42,646 nucleotides of DNA from an uncultured Lachnospiraceae bacterium (GCA_910584325.1 CAJTZH010000008.1:1-42646), one strand, 5' to 3'; counted from the first letter of the stretch, positions 1-8,075 are shown. Numbers and translations: made by a program. The notes: a model not told the origin generated them from the sequence alone.

Positions 1-98
1 CATTAAAAAATAATATAAAACTTACAAATACATGTGCGCTTGTAATACGGGATTTTCCGGATGGTGTGGAAATAATTGGAGAATAGAAAGAGGACAAA

Positions 99-420
99 AT
101 GTTTCAAGGATTTGTTAAGTAATAGAAGGAGATGTATTTCTTCGGCATATAATGATATACGTTTCTGTCATGGAACACCTATAAAGGAATATTTTTACAT
201 ACGATTCAAATTAAATAGAATGAATAAGAAAAATGCATTGGGTTTCTTTTTTGATGCATCTTTAGATGGATATAAATATGGGTTGAATATCTATAATCCA
301 GATGCAAATGGAATGAATAAAATCCGAGAATATATATTGGATAATAAGCACTATGCAAAAAGTGTAATTGAAGATTTTAACGAAGCATGCTTATTAGAAA
401 TTCAAGGGGAAAAAATATAA
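99..420 (+). pseudogene. Decayed DUF2461-family gene
   Basis: An intact ribosome site (AAAGAGG) precedes an ATG at 99 that encodes only MFQGFVK before a stop at 120. MFQGF is the usual opening of DUF2461 proteins. The reading frame that continues to 420 carries the middle of that family: a YNDIRF motif, then a short basic region, then a block ending in a KIREYI helix. The section between the opening and YNDIRF, normally about 60 residues, is missing, and the C-terminal part of the family (about 220 residues in full) is also gone. I infer a gene broken by an internal deletion and a 3' truncation. A frame closing at 84-86 just upstream may be the tail of another damaged gene. DUF2461 has no established biochemical role. 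The family call rests on remembered motifs and is moderately sure. Confidence 0.55.
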
Positions 421-448
421 CTGTGTTATAATTTATTATAAGTTTTTC

Positions 449-526
449 TTTCCCTTATTTTTGCCCTTATGAGAGTTCGTAACATGAGGGAAAAGGATAT
501 AACACAAGGGAAAATCTAAGGGCAAA
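449..526. repeat. Alternating short inverted repeats
   Basis: TTTCCCTTA (449-457) and TTTGCCCTTA (460-469) are followed by their reverse complements in the same order, AAGGGAAA (506-513) and TAAGGGCAAA (517-526). A GAGGGAAA copy also lies near 487. The order A-B-A'-B' cannot form one nested hairpin. The stretch from 421 to about 730 has no convincing gene. Arm sites of a site-specific recombinase or the edge of a lost mobile element are possible, but no integrase is present. Confidence 0.4.
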
Positions 527-734
527 CTCACTTGCTATAAATTTAGCGTTTTCAAGGGTTTGTGAACTTTCTGGAGATAAGATATAACAGTTAATAAATG
601 CTATAAAATGTGTTTTATCAGAATTCCAGTTTATAGAATCGTTAAGTTATTACAGATTATGTGGTTTATGTAAAAATACGCTTTATAATTTATACACCGG
701 GAACATTTTTCCGAAAAGGGAGGAACCTAAAGTG

Positions 735-780
735 TTTGGAACATTGTAACAGCAGCCTCTGCCTGATACAATGCTCCAAA
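735..780 (-). terminator. Stem-loop downstream of the leftward genes
   Basis: The arms 735-748 and 767-780 pair over 14 bp with one G-U pair, and an inner GC-rich stretch may also fold. It lies just past the end of the small leftward gene at 799. The U-tract after the stem is weak, so it may act as a terminator or as a 3'-end stabilising structure. Confidence 0.45.
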
Positions 781-798
781 ATAATCATCTTTGGAAAG

Positions 799-1045
799 TT
801 ATCGCCATCTTAAGCGTACCGTGTTGCTTCCGCAGATTGGTGCTTCCAACTGAGATACGGAAACAGGAAAACCGTTGTAGTCAATTGTAATTGGCTGTGG
901 AAAAGCCGCCGGAAGAGCCGGACAGCGTGTTATGCCTGTTAATGTCAGAGTAGTCCACGTCTGGTCCGGTCTTGCGTCCGGTCCGGTTCTGGCATCCGAT
1001 TTCATAGACTGTTCCATTGGATGTAATTTTAACGGTATGCGCCAT
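799..1045 (-). pseudogene. Small frameshifted gene of unknown function
   Basis: Reading leftward, a strong ribosome site (AAAGGAGG) precedes an ATG at 1045. That frame gives a 54-residue peptide opening MAHTVKITSNGTVYEIG and stops at 881. The adjacent frame stays open to 799 and carries a protein-like tail containing TWTTLTLTG, ITIDYNGFPVSV and a basic end, RLRWR. Joining the opening frame to the tail would give a protein of about 80 residues, so a single-base shift near 955-985 seems to have split one gene. Programmed frameshifting is possible, but no clear slippery heptamer with a following structure was recognised. The protein resembles small phage-structural or beta-rich proteins only loosely, and I do not assign a function. 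Confidence 0.4.
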
Positions 1046-1189
1046 AGTGCTTCCTCCTTTCTGTAGTATGCAGTGCCCATATCATGTACGGAACATGCAG
1101 GAGAAAGTATGGCGCCGATGAAAGGAATACAGGCATAAAATAATCGGGATGCGGCTACCATGAAGGACATCATGGACGCGGACGTTAAA

Positions 1190-1378
1190 TCAGCCATCCC
1201 TTTCTTTTAAAAATTCTTCAATAAGGTGTTGTATGTCATTGATACAGGAACCGCAGACAGTTCCTGCGTTTGTTATTTCCTGAACCTCTTCAAGTGTAGA
1301 CGCACTGGAGTCCACGGCTTCTTTAATCATGCCGATTGTTACATTGTTGCAGTAACAGACAATTTTATTCATATCCAT
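1190..1378 (-). CDS. BFD-like [2Fe-2S]-binding protein
   Basis: This is a 62-residue protein built around four cysteines in the BFD pattern: CxC near the N-terminus (VCYCNN) and CxxC about 30 residues later (VCGSC). In bacterioferritin-associated ferredoxins these bind a [2Fe-2S] cluster. In the family they act as small electron carriers or as iron-sulfur domains of larger enzymes. The length matches a stand-alone BFD domain. The start at 1378 (MDMNK) is chosen because AAAGGATGG lies about nine bases upstream; a longer frame opening at 1441 would run through that ribosome site. No bacterioferritin gene is visible nearby, so its redox partner is unknown. Confidence 0.8.
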   Translation of the reverse strand: MDMNKIVCYCNNVTIGMIKEAVDSSASTLEEVQEITNAGTVCGSCINDIQHLIEEFLKERDG

Positions 1379-1569
1379 TGTATAGAACCATCCTTTTAGA
1401 AATTTAGAAATAGTATGCGAAGAAAAAATGATATTATGCAAAGAATAGTCTGGTTATTTTGTTCATTTCGTGTTACACTACTAGAAGTATGTTAATTTAA
1501 TGGGACACATAAAGGCTGCACAACCGGCGCAGCCACATAACAAAATAATAATAAACAGGAGAAGAACAT

Positions 1570-1923
1570 ATGGCAGACAATAATTTTGATTTGGAACAAC
1601 AAATAGATTTTACGAAGAAGAAGATTACGGAAATCAACGAAAAGATTGTTGAGTACAAGAGACTGCATGAGGACTATAAGGGACACGGCGTGTATAAGAG
1701 TATGGTGCAGAATCTTTCCTCCATGCAGAGAAAGCTCGTGGAACTGAAGCAGACAAGGAAAGTTACGATTGCGGCAGTCAAGCAGCTTCGCTATAAGTTA
1801 TTTAAGGAGCTGGTTGCGGAACGTCTGGGACAGGAAGAGATGGAGCAGTTAGAGCAGCAGGCGAAGGAGCGTTCGCAGGAATATAAGTATAATCTGACGA
1901 CGAGGACATTTGTAAAAAAGTAA
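1570..1923 (+). CDS. Coiled-coil protein of unknown function
   Basis: A 117-residue, highly charged and almost entirely helical protein. Heptad-like Leu/Ile spacing through residues 10-75 (Lys/Glu-rich with no Cys or membrane segment) predicts a coiled coil, followed by a second Gln/Glu-rich helix around 88-105. An AGGAGAAG ribosome site precedes the ATG. A G+C-rich stem (GGCTGC/GCAGCC, 1513-1533) sits in the leader. The gene is transcribed away from the BFD-like gene and ends at its own terminator, so it is probably a single-gene unit. I do not recognise a family. A cytoplasmic scaffold or a phage-derived structural remnant are both possible. Confidence 0.65.
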   Translation: MADNNFDLEQQIDFTKKKITEINEKIVEYKRLHEDYKGHGVYKSMVQNLSSMQRKLVELKQTRKVTIAAVKQLRYKLFKELVAERLGQEEMEQLEQQAKERSQEYKYNLTTRTFVKK

Positions 1924-1971
1924 ATCATACGCCATAGAACAAAAAGTTCTTGATATATGGTAAATGTAACG

Positions 1972-1998
1972 GCTGCCGGAAATAATCCGGTGGCTTTT
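1972..1998 (+). terminator. Rho-independent terminator
   Basis: Arms GCTGCCGG (1972-1979) and CCGGTGGC (1987-1994) pair with two G-U or U-G steps around a 7-base loop and are followed by TTTT. It ends the coiled-coil gene and almost touches the promoter-like TATAAT (2014-2019) of the next gene. Confidence 0.7.
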
Positions 1999-2068
1999 AT
2001 TATGGTAAAATGATATAATGTGGGGAAGGCAGAGTATAAAATATTTGAGACCGGAGGGAATGACAAAA

Positions 2069-2692
2069 ATGCGGGATACAGCGGTAGAAATGGCAAAAAG
2101 GCTGTTGGTGGACAGTATCTGGAAGAGCGCGAATCTGGAAGGACTGGGTACAACTTTCCCAAAAACTGAAGCGATTCTTGCGAACGCACCGACAAACACA
2201 AAAACGGAAGAAGTATTATTTGTTATCAACATGAAACGGGCATGGCAGTTTCTTTTGGATAATCTTGAATATAAGAACAGCATTATGCTGTTAAGGGAAT
2301 TTGATAAAATTGTCGGAGAGCTGTTGTTTCGTTATGCGGGTGAAATCAGGACGATTCCGGTACAAATCGGTGGTACTTCGTGGGAACCGGAGATGCCGCA
2401 TACAGGTGTTATTATGGAGGCAATCAGTCAATTGGAGGAGATTACGGATATTGAGCAAAGGGCGCTCAAATATTTCTGCTATATTGCGCGGACGCAGATG
2501 TTCATTGATGGAAATAAACGTGTTGCGCAGTTGATGGCAAATAAAGTTTTGATTGAATATAATATTGGTATTTTTCAGATACCGATTGAAAAGCTGGAAG
2601 AGTTTAAGGGGATGCTGATTGTGTTTTATGAAAGCGGAAACGACGCGCAGATAATTGGGTTTATGAAAGAATATTGTATCAGGCGCGTGTGA
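2069..2692 (+). CDS. Fic-fold protein lacking the catalytic histidine
   Basis: A Fic-domain protein of about 207 residues. Active Fic enzymes use HxFx(D/E)GN(K/G)R to transfer AMP or other groups to hydroxyl side chains. Here the loop is Q143-M-F-I-D-G-N-K-R151, so the anion-binding DGNKR part is present but the general-base His is Gln. Near the N-terminus S20-A-N-L-E24-G25 fits the autoinhibitory (S/T)xxxE(G/N) helix, as in Fic proteins with an N-terminal inhibitory segment. The start at 2069 is preferred because GGAGG lies ten bases upstream and because the earlier ATG at 2018 falls inside a TATAAT promoter element. It lies directly upstream of the NACHT gene, so a role in defence or toxicity is plausible but unproven. 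Loss of His suggests altered chemistry or a pseudoenzyme. Confidence 0.75.
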   Translation: MRDTAVEMAKRLLVDSIWKSANLEGLGTTFPKTEAILANAPTNTKTEEVLFVINMKRAWQFLLDNLEYKNSIMLLREFDKIVGELLFRYAGEIRTIPVQIGGTSWEPEMPHTGVIMEAISQLEEITDIEQRALKYFCYIARTQMFIDGNKRVAQLMANKVLIEYNIGIFQIPIEKLEEFKGMLIVFYESGNDAQIIGFMKEYCIRRV

Positions 2693-2876
2693 GGTGAGGG
2701 ATACATTTTAGGGCTAAATTTATACAGTTTAATGTAATATATATTATTAATTTGCTTAATATTTTGTAGTAAATATAGAATAAAAGAGAAAAATTAATAC
2801 TTTAGGTAAGAGCAACATGATTTCTTTATATAGTGAAATAAAATGAAAGAATGTTAAGATACAAGGAGGAAGTTTT

Positions 2877-5666
2877 ATGTTTAAAATACTTGATTATTTA
2901 ATTATACCATTTGGTCAGGCATTAATATATGATATTACAAAAGAAATATATAGTGCTTATAAAAAGGAGGAACACTTACTTAATGACTTTCATTGTGTAA
3001 TAAGCGATAGTGTAAGGAATGCTATTCCAAACAATAGAAAGAAAATTATTGATGCAATAGTGAATGATATAGAATATGAATGTCAAGTGAATAAAAAATT
3101 TGATGTATTAAAAATCGTTAATTATCAATTTAAAGAATGGAATGAGGAAAATCTAAATTCAAAAATAGTTGCATCAGATATCTATAGTAATATAAGTAAT
3201 GAAATTATGAAATATCCTGAATTAAATTTGATATGTATTAATTTAAAATTTGAAAGCCTGTTTGAAAAGTTTGAAAGCTTTAGACATCAATTAGAAGAAT
3301 TTCAAAGTGATATTTCTTTGATAAAACATCAGAATGATTCAGAATATGTGTTTTTAAAAAGAATAGTTGAGTATAATTTAAATGAGACTCAAAAAATAAA
3401 AAGAATGAATGAAAATAATAGATACATTCCTTTAATTTATCAAGAATATTTTTTTCGACCGCTTTTTTTGGAAAGAGATATGGGAGATAACAAGATAGCA
3501 ACTTTAGAAGATGTTTATATAGAAAACAAATTTAAAATTCTGGATTTTTTGCAACAAAATTCAGATAAGTGTTACAATGGTTTATTGGTTTTTATAAAGG
3601 ATTTTATTGAAGAAAATCTTAGAACTATTAATTATGGAACAACCTATGGACTTAGTTCTTCGCAGATTAAAGTATTGTTTATTAAAGGACACCCTGGAAG
3701 TGGAAAAAGTAGTTTGTTTTATAACTTAGCATTTAAGAAAAGTCACGATAAAGATTTTATGCAGGATTATAAATTCTTTTTTGTTAAGTTAATAGAAGTT
3801 TATAATGAAAGAGACGGAAAACTGAATTTAAGTAATCCTATAGAAGATATTATAGGAGAAAATACAGTTGAGTTGGAACAGTACAAAGGTGTGGTTCTTG
3901 TTTTAGATGGATTAGATGAAATATGTGTTGCGAAGGATTTTAATGTGAAAGATTATTGTTATAATTTAATTAGAAGTGTAAGTAAATATAAAAAACTAAA
4001 GATAATAATTACAACAAGATTAAATTGTATAAGAATAGATCACAAAGAAAATAAAAATGTTATTAATATACAATTAAATAATTTGGATATAGATGATTTG
4101 GAAAGGTGGATTACTAAATATTTTGCTATTCATAATTTATTGAATAATAAAAAGAAACTAGCAATTGACAATATTTGTTTTATTGAAAAAAATGAAAATA
4201 AAAGATTAAGAGATATTTTAGCGATTCCATTAATTTTTTATATGATTGTTGTTTCTGAAATAGATGTATCTAAAATACAAAGCATAGGAGAATTATATGA
4301 CAAAGTATTTGATGAACTTAGAGAGAGGAACTATAATGAAGAAGAATATGACTTTAAACAAAGACACGGAGTTAATGATAAAATTACTGTAAAAATGGCA
4401 AGACAAATAGCAATAGAAATTTCTAAAGAAATGTTTGATAGTAATAAATTAACTTTAAAAATAAATTCCGATGAAATAAAAGGAGTATTTGAACGAGTTC
4501 ATTCAGTTGATATAAGTTTAAATGAAAGCGAAAAAAAAGAAATTGAAAAATTATTCCCTCTTACTTTTTTTTATAAGGAAAATATTGATGTAGTAGAATT
4601 TGCACATAAATCCATTATGGAATTTTTTGTTGCAGAAAAGTTATATCAAATAATAGAAGTATTTAATGATGATTTTGATTTATATATACAAAACTATTTT
4701 TTAAATCCAATTATAACTAATGAAGTCTTAGATTTTTATACATATTTTTTTGATAGTCGAGAAAGTTATAGAATTATACAAAGATATTCAAATATTATTA
4801 CAATTTATAAAAAAAGTATATATGAAAAATTTGAATACAGATGTAAAAATGTTTTTTATACCTTTGAAATTTGCAAGATAGTCTTTAAAATATACTGGTA
4901 TTTTATTAGAAGAATTATTCAATGTCCAATTGAAGAAATAAACGAATTTATAAACGAAAATATTGTACGTACTTATATTTTAGGTGTGTTAAGTATTGTT
5001 GATTCTGCTTCAGTTTCTTTTTTAGATAATAATTATATAATATGGGATTTTAAAAATTTATCATTTAAAGAATATGAATTTTCATTTTGTCAATTAGATT
5101 ATTGTGATTTCTCGTTTTCATGCTTTGAAAAGTGTAAATTTTCATATTCGAATTTAAGTTTTGCTAATTTTAAAGGAATAACTTTAAAAAGCTATTTGCA
5201 GTTTCTAAATTGTAACATGAAAGGAATGAAGATAGCAAATATACAATATGGTAAAGAGATAAAAAGTTCAAAAGATAAAAATGGACAAAGTTATATTATA
5301 GAATTTAGAGGAGGAATATTAGAATATGCAAAATTTGAAAATGTAGATTTAAGAATTGTAAATTTAATAACAATAACTTCAATGGATAAAGCGGAATTTA
5401 GGAATGTGAAATTGAACTTAGTTCAATTTATGTTAATTACCCAATTTAATATAATTTGTGAAAATTTGATAGTTTATATATCTAAGACAGACTTATTAAA
5501 AAATGAAATAAAGGAGATTGAAAAATTGACAAAAAATAATAACAAAAGTGATGCAAAAAAATATGTCGAAGATATAATTTATAAAAGAATGAAAAAAGAT
5601 AAAGTGCCAGATGAATATAAGAGCAATATGACAATTGTAATAAATGAAAATATTGGAGTTGAGTAG
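2877..5666 (+). CDS. NACHT-type STAND NTPase, candidate anti-phage protein
   Basis: A 929-residue protein with a central NACHT ATPase. The Walker A motif is G271-HPGSGK-S278, the Walker B motif is V339-VLVLDGLDE-I349 with the NACHT-typical acidic DGLDE, and a sensor Arg lies at 381 (IIITTR). A helical winged region follows to about residue 600. From about 733 to 860, short degenerate pentapeptide-like units rich in F, N and C (xFxxC, xNLxF) form a probable sensor solenoid. Residues 1-260 are helical and match no effector I recognise. In bacteria, NACHT STAND proteins oligomerise on sensing phage components and trigger an effector. The gene is only about 25% G+C by eye against about 40% or more next door, which suggests recent transfer. 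AAGGAGGAAG precedes the ATG. Known: the ATPase fold. Inferred: phage defence. Confidence 0.8.
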   Translation: MFKILDYLIIPFGQALIYDITKEIYSAYKKEEHLLNDFHCVISDSVRNAIPNNRKKIIDAIVNDIEYECQVNKKFDVLKIVNYQFKEWNEENLNSKIVASDIYSNISNEIMKYPELNLICINLKFESLFEKFESFRHQLEEFQSDISLIKHQNDSEYVFLKRIVEYNLNETQKIKRMNENNRYIPLIYQEYFFRPLFLERDMGDNKIATLEDVYIENKFKILDFLQQNSDKCYNGLLVFIKDFIEENLRTINYGTTYGLSSSQIKVLFIKGHPGSGKSSLFYNLAFKKSHDKDFMQDYKFFFVKLIEVYNERDGKLNLSNPIEDIIGENTVELEQYKGVVLVLDGLDEICVAKDFNVKDYCYNLIRSVSKYKKLKIIITTRLNCIRIDHKENKNVINIQLNNLDIDDLERWITKYFAIHNLLNNKKKLAIDNICFIEKNENKRLRDILAIPLIFYMIVVSEIDVSKIQSIGELYDKVFDELRERNYNEEEYDFKQRHGVNDKITVKMARQIAIEISKEMFDSNKLTLKINSDEIKGVFERVHSVDISLNESEKKEIEKLFPLTFFYKENIDVVEFAHKSIMEFFVAEKLYQIIEVFNDDFDLYIQNYFLNPIITNEVLDFYTYFFDSRESYRIIQRYSNIITIYKKSIYEKFEYRCKNVFYTFEICKIVFKIYWYFIRRIIQCPIEEINEFINENIVRTYILGVLSIVDSASVSFLDNNYIIWDFKNLSFKEYEFSFCQLDYCDFSFSCFEKCKFSYSNLSFANFKGITLKSYLQFLNCNMKGMKIANIQYGKEIKSSKDKNGQSYIIEFRGGILEYAKFENVDLRIVNLITITSMDKAEFRNVKLNLVQFMLITQFNIICENLIVYISKTDLLKNEIKEIEKLTKNNNKSDAKKYVEDIIYKRMKKDKVPDEYKSNMTIVINENIGVE

Positions 5667-5887
5667 AGTGTGATTTCCATGTTGAGTTTGAATAAGGGGT
5701 TCTGAATAGTTACCTTTTAATTTAAATGCGTTTTAGTTGAAAAAAACATCAAAAGTATTGCCGGTTGTGCTGCGTATTAAAGTTAAAGGATCTAGATAAT
5801 GGCTCAAGTTACTATTATTGACAAATGAAATGCAAACAATGAGAATCTTATATTGTTGAATACTGATCTAGCGGCATAAAGGTTCCT

Positions 5888-6742
5888 GTGTTTGGAGAAG
5901 TGCTTCAAACCACGATAGAAGATGCTGTGCTATATGCGCGACAGCTCTTAGAAAAATCAAAATTTTTATATTGTGAAGCGGAAAGCGTTTTGGAAAATGA
6001 AATCGGAATGGATAGGGCGTCTGTTTCTGACGGCGGTGTAACTGTGAAATCATTTTCCGAAAGTTTTGGAACAACAGGCAGACTTGACGCTGAATATTAT
6101 CAGCTGAAGTATGACGTATTTGAACGCTATATTAAGGAGTATGCAGGGGGTTATACAACCGTGCAGGAAGAGTTTGCGTTGATTAAAACGAGATGCACAC
6201 GGGATTTGGAAGAATATCCGTATGTTGAAATCGGTGATATCAGTATTGAAAACGGTGAGGCAGAATACCATATTGTCAGAACAAAAAATTTGTCTGCAAA
6301 CGCAAGGATTATGACGCAAAGCGGCGACATTCTCGTCTCTACAGTCAGGCCATACAGAGGAGCCGTTTCTGTACTGCATGAGGATAATCTGCTTGTGAGC
6401 AGCGCATTTACGGTATTAAGAGAGAACGGGACATATCCGGCGCAGACATTGCAGGTACTGTTTCGGACAGATTTTTATAAGGACTGGCTGTTAAAATTTA
6501 ACGTGGGAACTTCTTATCCGGTGATAAAAGATGAGGATGTGTTAAATATGCCGATTCCTGTTTTGGATGAATCGGTGCATGAGTCAATTAAGGAGTATGT
6601 GCAGGAATCAAAACGGCTGCTGAACAAATCAAAGGAACTGCTTGGAAACGCGAAGTATGCTGTTGAAATGGCGATTGAGCAGGATGAGGAGATTGCGGTG
6701 AAGTGGCTGGGTAATATAATGAAGTTACAGAATGAAAAATAA
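5888..6742 (+). pseudogene. Truncated type I restriction specificity subunit (HsdS)
   Basis: The product resembles the second half of HsdS, the DNA-recognition subunit of type I restriction-modification complexes. Residues 1-45 form the central conserved helix (VLQTTIEDAV, ARQLLEKSK) that normally follows the first target-recognition domain. A single recognition domain spans about 50-230 (YVEIGDI, SGDILVSTVRP, GTSYPVIKDEDV, MPIPV), and a C-terminal helix (about 235-275) normally packs on the central one. Full HsdS is about 400 residues; here it is 284 from a GTG at 5888, and the first recognition domain is absent. The in-frame sequence just upstream (KVPV after a stop at 5864) still looks like HsdS, so the 5' part was lost. 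No hsdM or hsdR is present. Some half-size HsdS proteins can dimerise, but here truncation seems more likely. Confidence 0.65.
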
Positions 6743-6763
6743 TTTATCAGGGTGGAGAGCATT

Positions 6764-7741
6764 ATGAATACTATAAAATTTATCGGAAAACATAAAACAT
6801 TTGAAACGTATTATTTTGAGAAGTTTCACTTTACATTTCAAAATGTTTTGATAAAGCTGGAAGTTCAAGATAAAAAATTATTAGTTGAACTTGAGGGGGA
6901 AGAGACCAATGAAAAAATGTTAAAAATATTTTGTAAGCTGTATGACCTGCTATTTCTGATTTTAGGAGCATTTCCACGAAGAGAATGCGTATTGATAAAC
7001 GGTATTGAGGAAGATACAGGTAATTGGGTCAGAAAGTATGATACCGCAGGCTGTTATGATGAAACAGAATCCCGGTTGTGTGAACTATCCTTACAAACTA
7101 TCAATGGGTATGTGTTGAGCCGGATGGCAGATGTACATCATCAAACGTTGTCTTCTGTAGAGTTCATCGTGTGTGAATATTACAGGCATGTGGTCACACA
7201 TCACAGAATTGAGTTAATGACGCATACGATAGACGGATTTTTAAGACACACAGCGTTTTACAGTCAATTGTTGCAGCAGATAAAGAATAAAAATCCGAAA
7301 AGATGGAAAGTTGATTATATTGAGAGCGTGGAGCGGCTTTTTAAAAAGTTCTTTTATTATCACCGAAAATTTAATTGTCAGATTTTAAGCTGTATGCACA
7401 TAAAGAATAAGCACAGGTTTTATGAAATGATTGCCGATACCCGCAATGATTTTTCACATTTTCTTGAAGATAAAAAATATAGACTTCTTCAAGAAAGTGA
7501 TATGGTTTATTTTATCGATTTAATTTTTTACGCGGATAGATTGTTTATAGTAACGGAACTTCTGGAACTAAAAGTCTCTGAGGAACAAGTGAAAGAGTAT
7601 TTGTATATTTTACACGATTGGATTGATGAGCTTGTTAATCAGAGAAGTGACAGAATCAAATCAAAACGGTATCAGAAGATAATGCGTGCAAAAGAGTGGA
7701 ATACTTTTATTTCAGTGTGGAATAAGCATGAAACCATATAA
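6764..7741 (+). CDS. HEPN-domain protein, possible ApeA-like RNase
   Basis: A 325-residue soluble protein. The C-terminal half is all-helical and contains R227-N-D-F-S-H232, which fits the R-x4-6-H motif of HEPN ribonucleases. The N-terminal half (about 1-135) is mixed alpha/beta and resembles the leader domain of ApeA-like proteins. HEPN proteins of this kind cut RNA, often tRNA, in toxin or abortive-infection systems. The start at ATG 6764 is chosen over a GTG at 6752 because GGTGGAGA is then a correctly spaced ribosome site. It begins about 20 bases after the hsdS remnant and probably shares its transcript. Association with restriction genes is common for this class. The exact family and target are unknown, and catalytic activity is inferred from one motif. 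Confidence 0.6.
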   Translation: MNTIKFIGKHKTFETYYFEKFHFTFQNVLIKLEVQDKKLLVELEGEETNEKMLKIFCKLYDLLFLILGAFPRRECVLINGIEEDTGNWVRKYDTAGCYDETESRLCELSLQTINGYVLSRMADVHHQTLSSVEFIVCEYYRHVVTHHRIELMTHTIDGFLRHTAFYSQLLQQIKNKNPKRWKVDYIESVERLFKKFFYYHRKFNCQILSCMHIKNKHRFYEMIADTRNDFSHFLEDKKYRLLQESDMVYFIDLIFYADRLFIVTELLELKVSEEQVKEYLYILHDWIDELVNQRSDRIKSKRYQKIMRAKEWNTFISVWNKHETI

Positions 7742-7802
7742 GGATAAAACCTAAAAAATGCTTTTTTTCGGAAGAGTAAAGATAGAAGAAATTTAATTGA
7801 TA

Positions 7803-7811
7803 TGTTATAAT
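7803..7811 (+). promoter_or_regulatory. Extended -10 promoter of the type I toxin
   Basis: TGTTATAAT is a full TATAAT with the TGn extension, but no good -35 is visible. It would start a leader of about 40 bases before the toxin ATG. Confidence 0.55.
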
Positions 7812-7857
7812 TCATGTGTTGTCTAACCGATACCCGGCAACGGGATGAGGTGTTTGC

Positions 7858-7956
7858 ATGGAGTTATTCTTCACATTTCTTGTGACTGTCGGAGCAGATG
7901 TGGTTTGCCACCTCATCAGCAAATGGCTGGACAATCACGACAAAGACAACAAATAG
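7858..7956 (+). CDS. Fst-like type I toxin, 32 residues
   Basis: The peptide has a hydrophobic membrane-spanning stretch (LFFTFLVTVGADVVCHLI, residues 3-20) followed by a charged tail (SKWLDNHDKDNK). That is the layout of Fst/Ldr-type membrane toxins, which depolarise or distort the cell membrane when overproduced. A GATGAGGTG ribosome-site region (7844-7852) precedes the ATG and is perfectly complementary to CACCTCATC at 7909-7917 within the gene, so the message can fold to hide its own start. A second transcript converges on it from the right and shares the terminator. The peptide is too short for ordinary gene finding. The function is inferred from layout and composition; no toxin activity is shown. 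Confidence 0.75.
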   Translation: MELFFTFLVTVGADVVCHLISKWLDNHDKDNK

Positions 7957-7992
7957 CCTAGTGGACGCTTTACCACTATAAAAAGAAAAGAA

Positions 7993-8030
7993 GAATCCCT
8001 CGACTGTATGCCATTACAGTCGGGGGATTC
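7993..8030. terminator. Shared bidirectional terminator
   Basis: A 16-bp stem (7993-8008 with 8015-8030, one wobble pair) and 6-base loop. For leftward transcription it is followed by a good U-tract (complement of AAAAGAAAAGAA). For rightward transcription the tail is weaker (GTTCTTT). Convergent RNAs ending in one hairpin is the known arrangement of the Fst par locus. Confidence 0.85.
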
Positions 8031-8069
8031 GTTCTTTGCCTACATGGAATTCTCCACATTTCTTTGCCT
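7993..8069 (-). ncRNA. Antisense RNA antitoxin for the Fst-like toxin
   Basis: Predicted from a strong leftward promoter (start near 8069) to the shared hairpin, giving an RNA of roughly 75 bases. Its 5' part covers 8050-8066, a 14-of-17 direct repeat of 7867-7883 inside the toxin reading frame. The RNA is therefore antisense to the toxin message both at that repeat and across the terminator stem. In the pAD1 Fst system such direct repeats plus the terminator are the pairing sites that block toxin translation. The RNA is inferred from promoter, repeat and terminator; no transcript has been observed. Confidence 0.7.
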
Positions 8070-8075
8070 ATCGGC

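Noticed and set aside
1060..1197. Hydrophobic leftward frame overlapping the end of the BFD-like gene
   Set aside because: It continues into the frameshifted gene's second frame, has no clear ribosome site, and looks like a chance opening.
2018..2068. Upstream ATG for the Fic-fold protein
   Set aside because: The ATG overlaps a TATAAT element and has no ribosome site; the start at 2069 has GGAGG at good spacing.
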